DNA of 64,000 nt. Origin: Isoetes taiwanensis (lineage: Eukaryota; Streptophyta; Lycopodiopsida; Isoetales; Isoetaceae). Both the position numbers and the translations under genes were made by a program. Position 1 is the first letter of the stretch; each line of letters begins with the position of its first letter. The stretch spans positions 2,978,215-3,042,214 of the forward strand of contig JAJEKV010000005.1 in the NCBI GenBank assembly GCA_021234155.1. Reading direction: 5' to 3'. The notes under the pieces are model-generated. The model was given only the letters and a program-made list of their open reading frames with translations, did no database searches and had not been told where the DNA came from. Shown here piece by piece: positions 1 through 12,208 of this stretch.

Positions 1-2586
1 TAAATCCTAAATATATGTTGTGGTGATATGGTTGACAACATTTCCATCTATGAGCTTATGTTTGTGTAGCTATGAGTGGCCATTGTTTCCTAGTGTATGA
101 GTGAGAAAATCTTTAACCATATAATATATCAATTGGGCATTGACACTGACTAATGTTTGGCCACACTATTATGAGTTCATCATCATTATCATTGTTGATC
201 ATCATACATGATATACATACTTTCTTAATGAATGGCATAAGGATATAGGAGGCAAATCATATCCCACAAGTACATTATAAGCACGTTATATGCATATTTG
301 AAAATATAGTATGCTGCTCTCTTAAAAATTATAACCCTTTAACAATTTGCATCCCACCACTTAAGATTTGCAACTACTAATTACAATAACAACTTAGATC
401 CTTGAGGTACACGCCATTAACCAATGCTAACCCAACCCTCGAGTCTTTAGTAATCACAATAGTTCTTCAAGCCACCTTTATTTCTAGCCCAACATAGAAA
501 AGCTTTACACTCCAGTTGGAAGTAGCAAAGTGAAGCCAATTAATTGTATTTGATGGTGAAATTTCTCACTCAAGTGTCTAACCTATACAGTATTTAATAA
601 CATGAAGTTCTCCTCCTTACAACTCCTCACTACAACCAAATCCATGTTACAATTATAGAAATGTTATCACATCTCCTACAAAAACAATTGAATAAATTTC
701 AATACTTTAAAGTGGACAACACCATGAAAGTGCAATATTTCATGACTTAAACTTCCACACAACATCCTCCTTACATTGTCTATCTGTCTGTCTATCTGTC
801 TGCCTGACTGCCTGCCTGCCTGTCTGTTTACATTGTCCTTTTGTTGCAGAGCATCACAATATGTTAGCACTGCTTATCTTGGATAAATCTGTAAAAAAAC
901 TCCGAAAAAAAAACAATCATAAAAATCCAATCATTTTTGCATCTCCCATTGTATTTCTAAAACCAATGTAATTCAATTATTATGAGACAATTAGTACTAA
1001 AACAACTCTTGCTGCAGTTATGCCAATTTGTGCTGCTCAATTTCACATGGCACTAAGATGCACTCATGAAGATCATGGTATTTTTGTTATTCGTGACCAA
1101 GTCATTGAACAATTACCTATGAAAGAGCACAAAAGAGTGATTGCATATGATTCCTCGTAATAGAAATGCCAACAAAAGCTATAGTCTTGACTTTCATGCA
1201 CGTTACTTTAGGATGTAGGAACTAAGATACATTTCCAAAGATACTAAACATAATTTCTAACATCTACTTCATGGCTCACAAATTACTAAACCTTGGGCTT
1301 ATATTACCTCCCCATTTGTATATTAGTATGGTGACACTTTTACCCTAGACATCAAGAACAACTATTAAACTTTAGTTTATCGGCTCAAGATATAACCAAT
1401 TAGGAAACACTCAACATGGTAGGCGAAATCTCTCTCAAACCTTTAAAATACTTGCCATGCACATAAAGGAACGTTACCTTCAAAAGACTTGGCAGACAAA
1501 GGCACAAAAGAAAAGAATGTTGATGTGCTAAAGTTTCATATTGGAATGCCCCTGGAATAGCTACCTCCTTATCAAGGTCAATCACAAATGCATCGCTTGA
1601 TTTCTACAGCCTAAATCGCCTAATATGCAGCATGATAAGTCCTTCGCAAATCTTCATGACATGTTGCTTTTATCAATCATGTTGTGCATAAAATTTTGTA
1701 AGCAAAAACATATATAATGCAAGTTCCATCTCTGAAAGACGCAAAATCATTAATTTAATCATACCTTATTGGAATAGGCAAAATCATTATCCCTATAAGT
1801 AAAGTATAATAAACTGGAAATCCCATAGAATAACAACGATGCAAATGAGACGCTAAGAAAATTACGCTCAACTTTTAAAGCCTCTATTAGATCAAGCATA
1901 ACTTGTAACACAGACTGATCATCTGTTCTCAGCCAGAAAGGTTGTGGGAAAATTACTGTCTTCTTGGTTTGTCTAGCCTGCCATGCATACCAGTTTTTGA
2001 AATTGGTGAAGAGACACCTGCACAACAAAAGATTAGGAATTCTAGATGAAACTCATCCCTTCCTAATTGAAAAGGAGGATATTTTTTCTTACAAAAGCAG
2101 TCTTTTCTGCAGGTTGTTTTTTCCATAGTCCAGAATCTGCATTTTTCCTGCATTTGCAAAATGGAGGAAGTTATGTCTTCTTGCCGTGATTGCTTTCTAT
2201 TGTTGAAGCCTTGAATCTTTGTGCCTACTGATAATTGCATTCCAAGATACTTCTGAATCTACTGCTTGCTACAGAAACAGTTTGAAAATAGAGGCTAAAT
2301 GCCATTGCCACGAGAAAGATGATTCAGCCACCAGAGCAAAAGGAAATATAAATCTGCAAGAAAAAGAATGTGAAATGCTGCCTAAGACAATGCCAGAGGC
2401 ATGAACAACCGCTTATGAAAATCTCTTAACCTAGGTAAAGAAGCTTGTTGCTATAATTGACAATGTAAAGATGGGTCGCTAATGCTGAAACCTGGCAAGA
2501 GATGGACTTTTGAAAGACCTTGCAAGCATTGAAGCATATTGACACTTCCGATGCACCAAATCATATGTAGCTGGCTTCACTTCCTC
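1..2586. other. anonymous AT-rich intergenic DNA
   Basis: I find no coding region that can be supported here; the short open frames lack recognisable motifs and splice context. The only distinct structure is a small TCTG/CCTG microsatellite at 778-827, flanked by the 10-bp direct repeat TTACATTGTC (771-780 and 828-837). The right edge is the end of the Copia LTR that begins at 2587. Confidence 0.5.
778..827. repeat. TCTG/CCTG tetranucleotide microsatellite
   Basis: About twelve imperfect TCTG, TCTA and CCTG units, bounded on both sides by TTACATTGTC. Confidence 0.8.
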
Positions 2587-3239
2587 TGTTATAAATAAGG
2601 TCTATCAAATAACATATTTCCTTTCCCGATCTGTATAAAACATATTCCAATGCGTACAAACCATTTTCCAAACTGGGAAAATTCGTGATGCATAGGCAAA
2701 ATCAGAAGGCATGAGCCTAGCAATCGTGCTTCCAGAAATGGAGAAGGCAGAACACAAAATAATTGCAACAAAATTGTCTCCAATTCAAAGAAAATGTCGC
2801 AGGCTCGCATCCAACGATCAGGAGGTAACAAAAGCCTGGAATTAGTAAAACCGCTTCAAGAAAAAAACTTAAACAGAGGGATAGAGAAAAAACAAAATGG
2901 CCAAATGCCATTCTTAGGTGGGAAAGAATCCGAACCTATAGGAGAAAGCTTTAAGTGTCACTCCAGGTCTTAGCTGGGAAAGAATCCGAACCTATAGGAG
3001 AAAGCTTTAAGTGTCACTCTAGGTCTCGACCGTGGCATGAAGAAGGACGTCTTCAAAGGCATGAAAGGGAGGGCTGAAGGAAATTCAAAATTCGTATGAA
3101 CGCCACCGTCCCGCAAGGGGAAAATGGAACGCCGCATGCGTCTGCACATGCGGCGTTCCCGCACAAAAGCCAAGACCCTCCCTTTTTAATAAAGAAGATG
3201 GTGGCATAAATCATGTTACTCATTTTACCATTCATAACA
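2587..3239 (-). repeat. 3' LTR of a Copia retrotransposon
   Basis: Read on the minus strand, a sequence starting TGTTATGAATGG lies directly after a G-rich tract (GTGGGGG, a polypurine-tract-like primer site) just downstream of the Copia RNase H end. It finishes with ATAACA at 2587, so the termini TGTTAT and ATAACA are inverted as in Copia LTRs. The length is 653 bp. A 56-bp tandem duplication lies inside it. No matching 5' LTR is present in the window, so the boundaries rest on the terminal motifs and the position relative to pol. Confidence 0.6.
2915..3026. repeat. 56-bp tandem duplication inside the LTR
   Basis: Two adjacent copies, 2915-2970 and 2971-3026, differ at two positions. Each contains AAGAATCCGAACCTATAGG. 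It may be a regulatory duplication in the LTR, but no function can be shown. Confidence 0.85.
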
Positions 3240-3260
3240 CCCCCACGTAAAATGAGAGCA

Positions 3261-4913
3261 TCAAGAATTTATCATCTCCAACCCCAGTTTCAGTAGGAAT
3301 GCTGTAAACTTGAGTTTCCCTAAAGCCTTGGTCATAATATCTACAAATATGTCTGAAGTGTAACAATATTGTAACTTAACTGATCCCTGCAGAATGATGT
3401 CCCTAATGAAATGGAATCTTACATCCACATGCTTCATCCTTTGATGGTCTCTAGGATCATCTGCAATTTGAATTGCTCCCTTATTGTCCACCATTACTGT
3501 CATACCCGTGTGTTTATGAATCTATGTTTCAAGGGCCAACCTTTTGAGCCAAAGACCCTCATTAAAAGCATTTGCAATGGCATAGTACTCAGCTTCTATT
3601 GTGGATCGTGCTACACAACGCCCAACACTACTTCTTGTTGCTTCAAATGATCACACCTCCAGCTAACATAACACGTCTGGAAGTTGATTTTCTGTCTGCA
3701 TCTCTACCCCAATGCCAATCTAAGTCATAGTACCCTAAACGTTCTCTGCCCCCACTGGCCCTATAATGAATACCCAGGTTCAAGGATCCTGCTATATATC
3801 TGAGGCACCTTTTAAGTGAAGCACAATGTGATTGGCGAAGATCAGTTTAGAACTAGCTGAGTTTTGATAAAGGTAAAGAGAGGTCTGGACGAGTTGATAT
3901 AGCAGCAAAATTAAGTGTCTCTAGAATATGTCTATATTTATCTCTGAGGTAAAATAGTACTGTGGAGAGCAAATAGGATCTTGGGGATGCAAGAATAGGC
4001 CGCTTTCATGGGGTGTGGCTACTGGATTACAACTGGTCCTGCAGAGTTGGTGAAGCAGATTTGAGAGATACTTCTCTTGATGAATATATATTGAACCCAT
4101 GGTTCTATCATATTCGATCTGTAGGCCAAGGAAATGATGAATTGGGCCAAGATCGCGCATACGAGAAATGGTTTGAAGGTGGGTTTTGATTGAGACGAGA
4201 TCTGGCTCATGAGCTGCAATAATTATGAGATCATCCACATAGCATAAGATGTAGATGGGAAATGGGGATAAACAAAAATAAAGGCTTGGATCAGCTGTGC
4301 TAACAATGAAGTGAAGATCAAGAAGGGCTGAGTTCAGTTTAAAATGCCATGTCCTTGAAGCCTGTTTTAATCCATATAGGGCCTTATGGAGCTGGCAAAC
4401 GAGTTTAACTCCCGTCCTTCAAGCTGTTCCATATAGACCTCTTCCTGTAGATCTCCGTGCAAGAAAGCATTAGTCACGTCAAAGTTTTGCACAATAATGA
4501 TTCAGACATGCATGGGCAAGAAGAGCTTGGATTGTGGTCATCCTGACCACTAGAGCAAAAGTTTTATCAAAGTCCCGTGCCACCAATTGGGCTTTGAACC
4601 TGTCAATCATCTCTTCTGCTGAATATTTGAGAAAAACCCAACGTGATCCCACAATTGTTCTCTCTGCTGGTCGAGGAACCAAGGTCCATGTTTCAGCCTG
4701 TGCAATAGCAGAAAGTTCCTCTGTCATTGCTTTGTGCCACTGATCTTTCTGAGCACTATTAACTGCTTCCAAAAAAGATGTCGGTTTCATGATTATTTCT
4801 CCAGAGTTGAGCACATAATCCTTGAGCCAGTGTGGAAGTCCTTTGATCCTACCTAGGACGAGCATTAGGCACAGATTCTTCAAGGTCAGCAAAAGGCATA
4901 CCTCCATCATCAA
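3261..4913 (-). pseudogene. Copia reverse transcriptase and RNase H remnant
   Basis: The minus-strand reading begins with an RT palm entry segment (KAMTEELSAIAQAETWTLVP, then GSRWVF), followed by a degenerate middle. ILCYVDDLIIIA then places the two catalytic aspartates, followed by GPIHHFLGLQI, typical of Copia RT thumb sequence. The RNase H C-terminus ends in DIMTKALGKLKF. Several frameshifts separate these blocks. In an intact Copia these domains copy the genomic RNA into DNA inside the virus-like particle. Confidence 0.85.
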
Positions 4914-5500
4914 TGGTTAACTCTTCTAATGAAAGACCATTTGTGACCTCATGGTCATCTTATGAGCTTATCTCAGTATTAACAGGAGATGTAGACAAGG
5001 CTGAAGGCAAAGAGACTGTAGGCAAATTTGGCATCTCTTCTGAAATGATGATGAAGGTATCAGCAGAACTGTGGCTTTTGGGAAACCAAGGCTCAAATTC
5101 ATTGAAGTTGGCATGGCAACTGATCACAAGTTTGTTGGTATCCAAGTCAAGAAACCTAAAAGCATTTCTATTTGAGCAATTGCAGGAACGTGCTTTGGCA
5201 TCCATTTTCCTAGAAGCAATAGGAATTCTAACAAAAGCTCTACACCCAAATATATTCAATTGTTTCAATGATGGTACCTTACATGATCATAAGGTAAGAG
5301 GAATCTGGAAATCCAGGCTAGTATGTGGCATACGATTCATGAGAAAAGATGCAAAGGTAATGGCTTCCCCCCAGTACACTGCAGAAACGTTTATTGCAAT
5401 CAGCAGAGCTCTTGCCATCTCTATGAGACTTCTATTGACCCTTTCTGCCCTGCCATTTTACTCAAGGCTATATAGGGTGCTGTCAATTGATGCTAGATAG

Positions 5501-5734
5501 GGGCAAAAGTATGCTGGTGGGGTGCAAAATGCTGACAGCACTCATATATCACCCCATATGGCAGCTTGTTTAGCGTGTTATTGGTACTAGCACATTGTAA
5601 TTAGATAATCAATAGAAATATATAACAGCTCTAATGAATGACAAGTGGAATACAATGATAGAATAGTAGGTGCAAGATGTTGATCTAAGTGCTGGGGTCG
5701 CATTGTTTTGTACCCCACCAGCATACTTTTGCCC
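5501..5734. mobile_element. 234-bp MITE with GGGCAAAAG termini, inside Copia integrase
   Basis: The first and last 23 bp (5501-5523 and 5712-5734) are perfect inverted repeats starting GGGCAAAAGTATGC. Weaker pairing continues inward for about 45 bp in total. The element is flanked by the identical tetranucleotide ATAG (5497-5500 and 5735-5738), which reads as a 4-bp target duplication. Without it, the Copia integrase text resumes close to FLITNA followed by HQLTAP. There is no coding capacity. The termini resemble those of the MITE in the GH1 intron and of the 7.6-kb element at 32.5-40.1 kb. Confidence 0.85.
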
Positions 5735-5801
5735 ATAGCATTAGTGATCAAGAAATCCTCAAAAGCTTTAGAACACAATTCTCCTCCAATATGTAGCATT
5801 A

Positions 5802-8339
5802 TAACAGGGGTTTTTTTTTGTGATTTTATACGCTTTTTGGCATGGTTTTCATATGATTTCATGGGCGTATTCACATGGACGTACTAAACGGTATTTCTAG
5901 AGTGCACCCATTTGTTAGCCATTGATTTTAAAGAAGAAGTAAAATCGTGTGGTTGTGGGGCTTTTATTGTTTGCATGTTTTTTTAGTTTGGGTTTCAAAT
6001 ATTAGGTTATATTAGAAAAGCAAAAAAAAAACCAAGGGGGACATGCAACGATCGGCGCGTTCGAACTCTAGGGTTTTCGAGCCCCATCGGATCTCCTTCC
6101 CCATCGGACTAAAGGCAAGGAGCGGCTACTGAAGGAATCGGTTTCTTCCTAGGTGTGTTGCTTTGTATTGCTTTTGCTTAGTTGCGTAAGACCCCGAAGA
6201 GGGTACGATTTAATTTAGGGCTATCAGATTTGCATTCGATTAAGGAGGGGAGAGCTTTCATGCGGGTTTTCATGCGATGTCTGGGTGTTATTCATTATGC
6301 TCAAGCTTTACAATTGTGCGTAGATGTCGGCCGATGCCATATATCTTTGTGATTCAGTGGGCAGTATATAATCGAATTGTCATCGTTATCGTGTTGGAAA
6401 TGAAGGAAAAGAATTCGAAAAGTTCTTGTTGGTATATCATTTGTGAGAAGATACAATGTTATCTATTTTGTGAATTGGAGGCTAACTTCCCATGCCATAA
6501 ACAAATATTAGTTCTTATAATTATGTGTATAAAGATAGGTTGGGTTCTTGGGCATACGTCTGAATCTTTGAAGTTGTTTTCATATTTGCAACATTATACC
6601 GGGTTTTGGATGGCACAACAGACGCCACAAATCCACGCACAATGCACTTTGGCAAACCTACACCGCGACGAGATCATGTTTTACATGGTAGTTATGATAT
6701 TTCGTCAAGGGTTTAACCGGAAGCGCTTGTTCCAAAAGGTCGATTTCTGCACAAACCAGATCAGACTAGGCCAGTCCAGATATTGTTTGTATCAATTTTT
6801 CAACGTCAAAACAGATACAGCAATTATAGAGATGGTTGTATTCATGTGACAGCTGCAAGTTCTAGAAAAAGGAACAGCGCCATAGGTTTTCCATCAGCTA
6901 TTTCGTCTCTCTGTTTTTTTTTTCCCAGGTATGGAACATCCATTCCTCTTCCATTTGACTATGTTAGATTTGCTATGATGCAGCACATATCTTTGTAATG
7001 TTGACTACTGTTCCGGTACTTGTCCCCTAGTTTATCTTATAGTTTTGTGGAATCCTTGATGTGTTACATAGCATTTGCAATTAGCATAGCAGATTTAATT
7101 ATTTTCTTACATTCCTCCGCTCTTACCTTCTTGCATCTACATGTGCTGCAGGAATTTGCAGAGGAACATCTCAAGTTCTGTGGGTTGCAAACATTGTGCC
7201 TTCACCCTTGTAGAAATGCAAGCATAATCACAAGCAAGTGAGCAAAGACAAAATCGAACGTGGCCGGATACCGAGTAGCTATTTTAGCAGAAAAACTTTG
7301 GCAAATGCCATACTCATTCTACCAAGTTTTAACTCATTTTGGGGCCTTATGATTTGCAAGCAATGAGTTGTCTTCGATAAAACCCTTTGCCATTACATGG
7401 ACTTGGCGGCAATTCTCGAGAATATATGCTCTCACCGGGATTATGATAGGGTTCATTCCCACGCTCTTGGCTCATTTCTAGATATTATTGGTGTTACGCA
7501 TCGCTGCCAAAGAATTAATTATTCATCCCTTACATTTAGGTGAGCTCATTGCCAGATACCATTGATGCTACATAGGCTATTGGTAATTAAAAAATATGAT
7601 CCTTTGCAGGAAGGAGATAACCTGGAGGCCTTTCATTGCTATTACATATAGTGAAGCACATATATCCCAATATATTCCAATTAAATTGTTTTTCAATTGT
7701 AATGTAAATCAGACCATGATATTACAATGGTAATACATCATTTCTTTATAACAACTCCAATTGGTTTATTTGTGTTACTAAGAATTACCCCGTCGTAATA
7801 TATGCCCTTGTAACAGCTGAGAATGCAGAAACGGTGTTCTTGTTTTGAAGGCAGATGTTGGTCTTGTTTTTCATTTCTATCTACATGTGCAAAGGCTTTA
7901 GTTAGGGCCCGAAGGGCCCAAAAATTTTTTTAATATAACAATTAACACACAACTACCATTCACGAACCATTGCATTTAACACATTTAAATTAAAATCCCC
8001 CTTAAACCCCCTTTGGTTTGGGTGCATATTCACACAGCGAGAGCCCCAAAAATATATTTACAATACATGTACAAAATTAACACCATTAAGTACATTCTCT
8101 CAAATCTTATAGTATTTTGCAAACCTTAATATACAGTATACAAAAACTTGTACATGCATACCCCACAAACGAGGATCGCTATGTACGGTCCAGATCTTGG
8201 AATAAAGGGCAAATATGCCCATCCGACAGTTCTCGTTGCCCGGAGTAACCCCCTGTGTGAATATGCACCCAAACCAAAGGGGGTTTAAGGGGGATTTTAA
8301 TTTAAATGTGTTAAATGCAATGGTTCGTGAATGGTAGTT
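5802..8339. mobile_element. insert A: 2.5-kb composite insertion splitting the Copia integrase
   Basis: Copia integrase sequence stops at about 5805 and resumes at about 8346, so everything between is an insertion. Both junctions carry GCATTAT (5797-5803 and 8340-8346), a possible target duplication. However, insert B has the similar GCATAATA at its left end, so these bases may belong to the element. The left end (AACAGGGGTT..., to about 5990) is clearly homologous to the left end of insert B. The right 450 bp hold the R repeat with its inverted arm. The middle (6.0-7.9 kb) looks like plant transcript leader and intron-like sequence, with CTAGGGTTTTCG near 6070. I could not name a captured gene there. 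Confidence 0.65.
7895..8339. repeat. R repeat, copy 1, with about 85-bp inverted arms
   Basis: The sequence starts GCTTTAGTTAGGGCCCGAAG. The stretch 7946-8030 is the reverse complement of 8255-8339, giving an 85-bp inverted pair around a 220-bp centre. The inner end of each arm is GGGTGCATATTCACAC. A second copy of the whole unit except the outer right arm lies at 19761-20165, with high identity over the central part. Confidence 0.8.
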
Positions 8340-8629
8340 GTGCATTATCTGAACGTACAACAAGATCTGTCCTCCTGAAAAATCATCTAAGAACACCAGG
8401 AAGTACCTGGAACCAGAAGTGGTTGGAGGATCCACGGATCCACACAGATCCGTGTGAATTAGTGCTAGCCTTTTTGGTTCATGAGATGTTGACAGAGGAA
8501 ATTGAGCCCTTGTTATTTTTGCCTGCATGCAAGCATTGCAAGGAACCTTTGATACCCTGGTTCCCTTGACTAACCCTTTTTGTTTCAACATCTTGATTTT
8601 TTTGCATGCAATATGCCCAAGACGATCCT

Positions 8630-11380
8630 ATATTATAATGTTATGGTGTATTGGATTGGATCCAGCCCTAAACTGGACAGCTGAGATTCACTCTTGACAT
8701 AGATCGACGGCTTACATTAGTTTTATTAGTTTTAGTTTGTATCGGCCCCTTTAATTTTAGCGTGTGTTTTGCCTGATTGGATAATCCCGAAGGGCAAGAT
8801 TGCCATCACCTGCTTGCAGCCTATCGAGGCGCTATTCTCCTTTTCGGGCTCCTTCAATGCAATCCTTTCCTCTTATTGCTATGGAAACTCTAGCTTGCCC
8901 TGGCTTTTAGCCTTAGATTTTCTAATGCTGCTCTTATAATCTACACGTTTGGCAATTATACTGTCTGATTTCTACAGTTGTAGCCGTTGCTATCATAAGA
9001 TGATATATGCAGTCTCATATGAAACCCATGTTGCTGCTGAAAATACTATACTATGGCACTCTATTTGCTTCAAGGTTAACATGTGTCTATTACATTAATG
9101 ATCATGTCCATGGTGCTATAATTCCATTTTCGGCATGCAACATCCTTTTAGGGTCGATGGGATTGTAGATATGTGTTCCGCTCAAGTCGTTGAATACTTC
9201 GTTCTTATTTCCAAGGGTCATTTTTGTGAAGACATAAACTAGGTTTATTGCATTTGCAGTGTTACAAAAATATGGATTCATTCACCTCAAAATACTGCAC
9301 CCCGTTTTACTCGCAGTACATGTTGTGTACCTCTTGGCACCTCGGATTTTTTTGTCCCAAATATTTAACACAGATGATAGATACATAAGCTTTAATATGG
9401 ATGGTAATCGAGGGGAAGATAAGGGGTAATGAATCAAAACAATTTCCTTTTCCTAGGGACTTAAAATTGTTTCCTTTTATTCTTTGTTGTTTCTATGCAG
9501 CACATTGTAGGTGCCCAACATTTCAAAAAAAGACAACGATTTTGCCAATAAAGTAAAACTGAAGATAGACTCACAAATGATAACACTCCAGGTCCATTTG
9601 TTCACAACAACACTCTCGTAATCTGTATGACGTTTTATTCCTCTTTATGTTTCATCTTCAGGTTTTTTGGATCAAGAATCACAGACAGATGCATTTGAAG
9701 CTTAAATTATGTAATGCCATCATTTAAGCAGTGTAAAAGATCAGATTGTTGGAGATTTGTTACTCTAGAAGCAATATTGTAATGTCGGGGGTGGGCTTTG
9801 GAATTCTAGCATGCAAGATCGCAAGATTGTAAGATGCCTTTTCCAGGTTGTCCAGCAAACTTAAGAAACATGATTGTCCTTCTACGTCACTGGTGTTTCA
9901 TTTTCTGATTAGTCCGTCTATCAAGGTGGAATATTACTTGACTATTTGTTTTTGAATATGCAGAGGTCTGCTTTTCACAAAAAAACAGAATTTTATCTGG
10001 AGTACTCATTTATGTGGTACATAATAGCGATTTTGGCATGAATTACATAATTGTGCTCCCTCAAGATAACTCAATGGTAAGCAGGATATGACTAGCATAA
10101 TGATATAGGTGGTTACATATATTCTATTGTGAATTTTAGAGTAGATTACCGATCTTATAATGAAATGAAAGTTCAACTCTGCTCACTAAAATTGTGCGCT
10201 GATAAGGCTTGAAGCAGTCACGTGAGAACCTTTTCCTCAAGCTCTAGTTATGGTGAAGACGAACATGTGCCCATGTTCCCGACATTCAATTAAACTTTTG
10301 GTATGCTAGAACACTTCCAAATCCCTGAAGAGTTATCAGCAATTAATGCATGCAACATATTTATATTGTTGCCAGCAGTCACTACCTCCACTGTGGAAGG
10401 ACAATTGACCAGCATGATCTACAGGTAGAAGATCCTCTCAGTTCAAATATTCTAATGCATGTTTTGCCAAAGGTATTAAGTTTGCAAGGCATTCAAATTA
10501 TCAGGCTAAGTTCTAGGATTGATTCCTTACCAATTTTGTTATTGCCTCACAGTTGGAAAGCTGATAAGCACAAGTACATATGCAGGTTAGCATTTTGTAA
10601 CCGATTGTTGTTTTGGACAAGATTTTCTGTTCATGTCTTTCTACACGCAATCAGAGATGGTGAACATCATCTTTTGTTTTATGTATCTTTAATATTCTAA
10701 GGTAAATACATTCAAAGGTAAATGTGACGTGAATCACATTTTGATTTTGATGCAACCATTCCTATGTGCATCATTGATTGCCAATGGTCTATGGTCTTAA
10801 AATAGATTCAACATTGCTTGCAAATGGATTTGAAAATGCTATGTTCGTGCAATATCAGGACATACATTATATGATTTGAAGCTATGTTACAGTTGAAGTG
10901 GCTCCATCTTTGTTTTGTCCTGTAGTATTATGATATTCTAGCTTTTCATTATCTAGTTGGACCATATTCATATGCTAAAATAGGTTTCATATTGTGAAAT
11001 CACATTGCAAGAGTGTAGTTATGTAGAATGCTTATGTTTTGGAAATGAGGCTTCAAATGCTAGCCCCATATTTCATCCAAAGTTCATAATTGATGCTTAG
11101 CTATCACAACAGTTTTAGACTATTGTGCAGGAGATGTTCAATGAATGCACAATAATTAAATGAAGGAAAGCCAAATCTATAAAGAATGAACAATTGCTGA
11201 AGAAAATAGTAAATAAAATGAAACTACAAATTTTGCTTACAATTTCCTCACTTATACTTCTAGGCTGCGATATAACTTGCTTCTGATGTTATTGTTCCCA
11301 ATTAACACAAACAACTAATAGGTGTTTTAACATTGCTTGCTTGTTATTCCATAGAAAGTCTCAATGGTTTATGTATTATA
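8630..11380. other. anonymous intergenic DNA, no supported gene
   Basis: AT-rich sequence with only short open frames. A stretch near 8630-8700 (ATATTATAA... then AGCCCTAAA... GGAC) weakly resembles 61060-61110, so it may begin another dispersed repeat. A 45-bp segment at 10379-10423 is bounded by AG and GT and reads TTSTVEGQLTSMIY, but a single mini-exon is too little to call. Confidence 0.4.
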
Positions 11381-11428
11381 ACTTCTAGAGCCTAGTTGCA
11401 CTCAACCAACACAACGAAACAACATGCT
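11381..11428. repeat. 48-bp direct repeat, left copy
   Basis: Identical to 12161-12208 except for one base. The pair flanks a 732-bp segment (11429-12160) whose right end is the terminus of a dispersed repeat, so they may be an unusually long target duplication. Confidence 0.8.
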
Positions 11429-11992
11429 ATGAATGAGCCACGTGGCCCTCCCCTTTATTTCCAAAATGACAGTACAATAATTTTTCACTTCTAATAATTC
11501 CTCGTGCACATCGGCCTTTTTAGGCATACAAAAGGCATCAAAGTACCACAAAGGATTCAAAACTCAAAATAAGTTCATAAAGATTTATAGGCCTCCGTTG
11601 CAATGTCCAACATGACCCCAACATACCAAGATTCTTGCAAAACTCGCAAAGGACGTTTCCACATCCATCTTTGAGCAAATCTGCAAAAGGAACAAAGAAA
11701 ACCCCTAGTACGAGCGAGGACCCTAATCTTGGCACAAAGGGCGCCACATCTTTGGCACACGAGGGCCCACCACCATGGTGCAAGGGCCCTCAACATCGTC
11801 CCCAATTAAATCCCAATATTCAAGACATAAGAGTTGCCCCAACAACAATGCTTGGCATGAGAGCCTCCAGCCATTGTACAAGATACCATCGCAAGATCAA
11901 GAAGTCAAACAATGAGCCAATCAACATGAAAAACTAAGACATTCACCACAAGAAAACTTCAGTAACGAAAGGTTATAATGCAGGGCTAAAAC

Positions 11993-12160
11993 TAAAGGGC
12001 AAGGAGGAGGGTGGGGCATGCGACCGCAAAGGGGGAGGCTCAAAGACGGCTGATGAAAATGAGAGGAATACAACAAGGCTATAAATACTGTAAAGGGGAC
12101 TCTCTCAACTAGCCTCAAGAAGCAGATTTATCTGCCAATCTCAAAACGCAGATAAATCAC
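11993..12160 (+). repeat. dispersed repeat S, copy 1 (unoccupied YR target)
   Basis: Homologous to 22216-22445 plus 26963-26983. It holds a TATA-like CTATAAATA, then an inverted repeat GCAGAT-TT-ATCTGC, then CAATCTCAAAACG and a terminal GCAGATAAATCAC. In this copy the sequence runs uninterrupted through CCAATCTCAAAACG, whereas in the copy at 22.4 kb the tyrosine-recombinase element sits exactly at that point. This copy therefore serves as the paralogous empty site. Confidence 0.8.
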
Positions 12161-12208
12161 ACTTCTAGAGCGTAGTTGCACTCAACCAACACAACGAAAC
12201 AACATGCT
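12161..12208. repeat. 48-bp direct repeat, right copy
   Basis: Partner of 11381-11428, starting ACTTCTAGAG and ending AACATGCT. It begins directly after the end of the dispersed repeat at 12160. Confidence 0.8.

Larger units (their letters stand above)
3240..8629 (-). mobile_element. decayed Copia (Ty1-type) retrotransposon, interrupted
   Basis: Minus-strand Copia polyprotein in pieces. From its C-terminal side: RNase H end at 3261-3503 (DNKGAIQIADDPRDHQRMKH); reverse transcriptase at about 3921-4913, with the catalytic YVDD at about 4235 and the upstream motif WTLVPRP; integrase C-terminal region at about 4960-5500; a short integrase stretch at 5740-5805 (SKAFEDFLITNA); and the integrase zinc/core part at 8346-8629 (HTDLCG, FLVFLDDFS). 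Two insertions separate the integrase pieces: the MITE at 5501-5734 and insert A up to 8339. Frameshifts and stops are scattered through pol, so the element is inactive. Gag, primer-binding site and 5' LTR are absent or beyond an abrupt loss of homology at about 8629. Confidence 0.85.

Noticed and set aside
6277-7241. Plant gene of three short frames inside insert A
   Set aside because: Leader-like sequence and exon-like pieces are present, but no protein family or consistent splice model could be recognised.
5802-8339. hAT element because of the CAGGGG-like left end and possible 7-8-bp duplication
   Set aside because: The right end does not complement the left end, and insert B has similar bases beside its left end, so neither TIR nor target duplication is secure.
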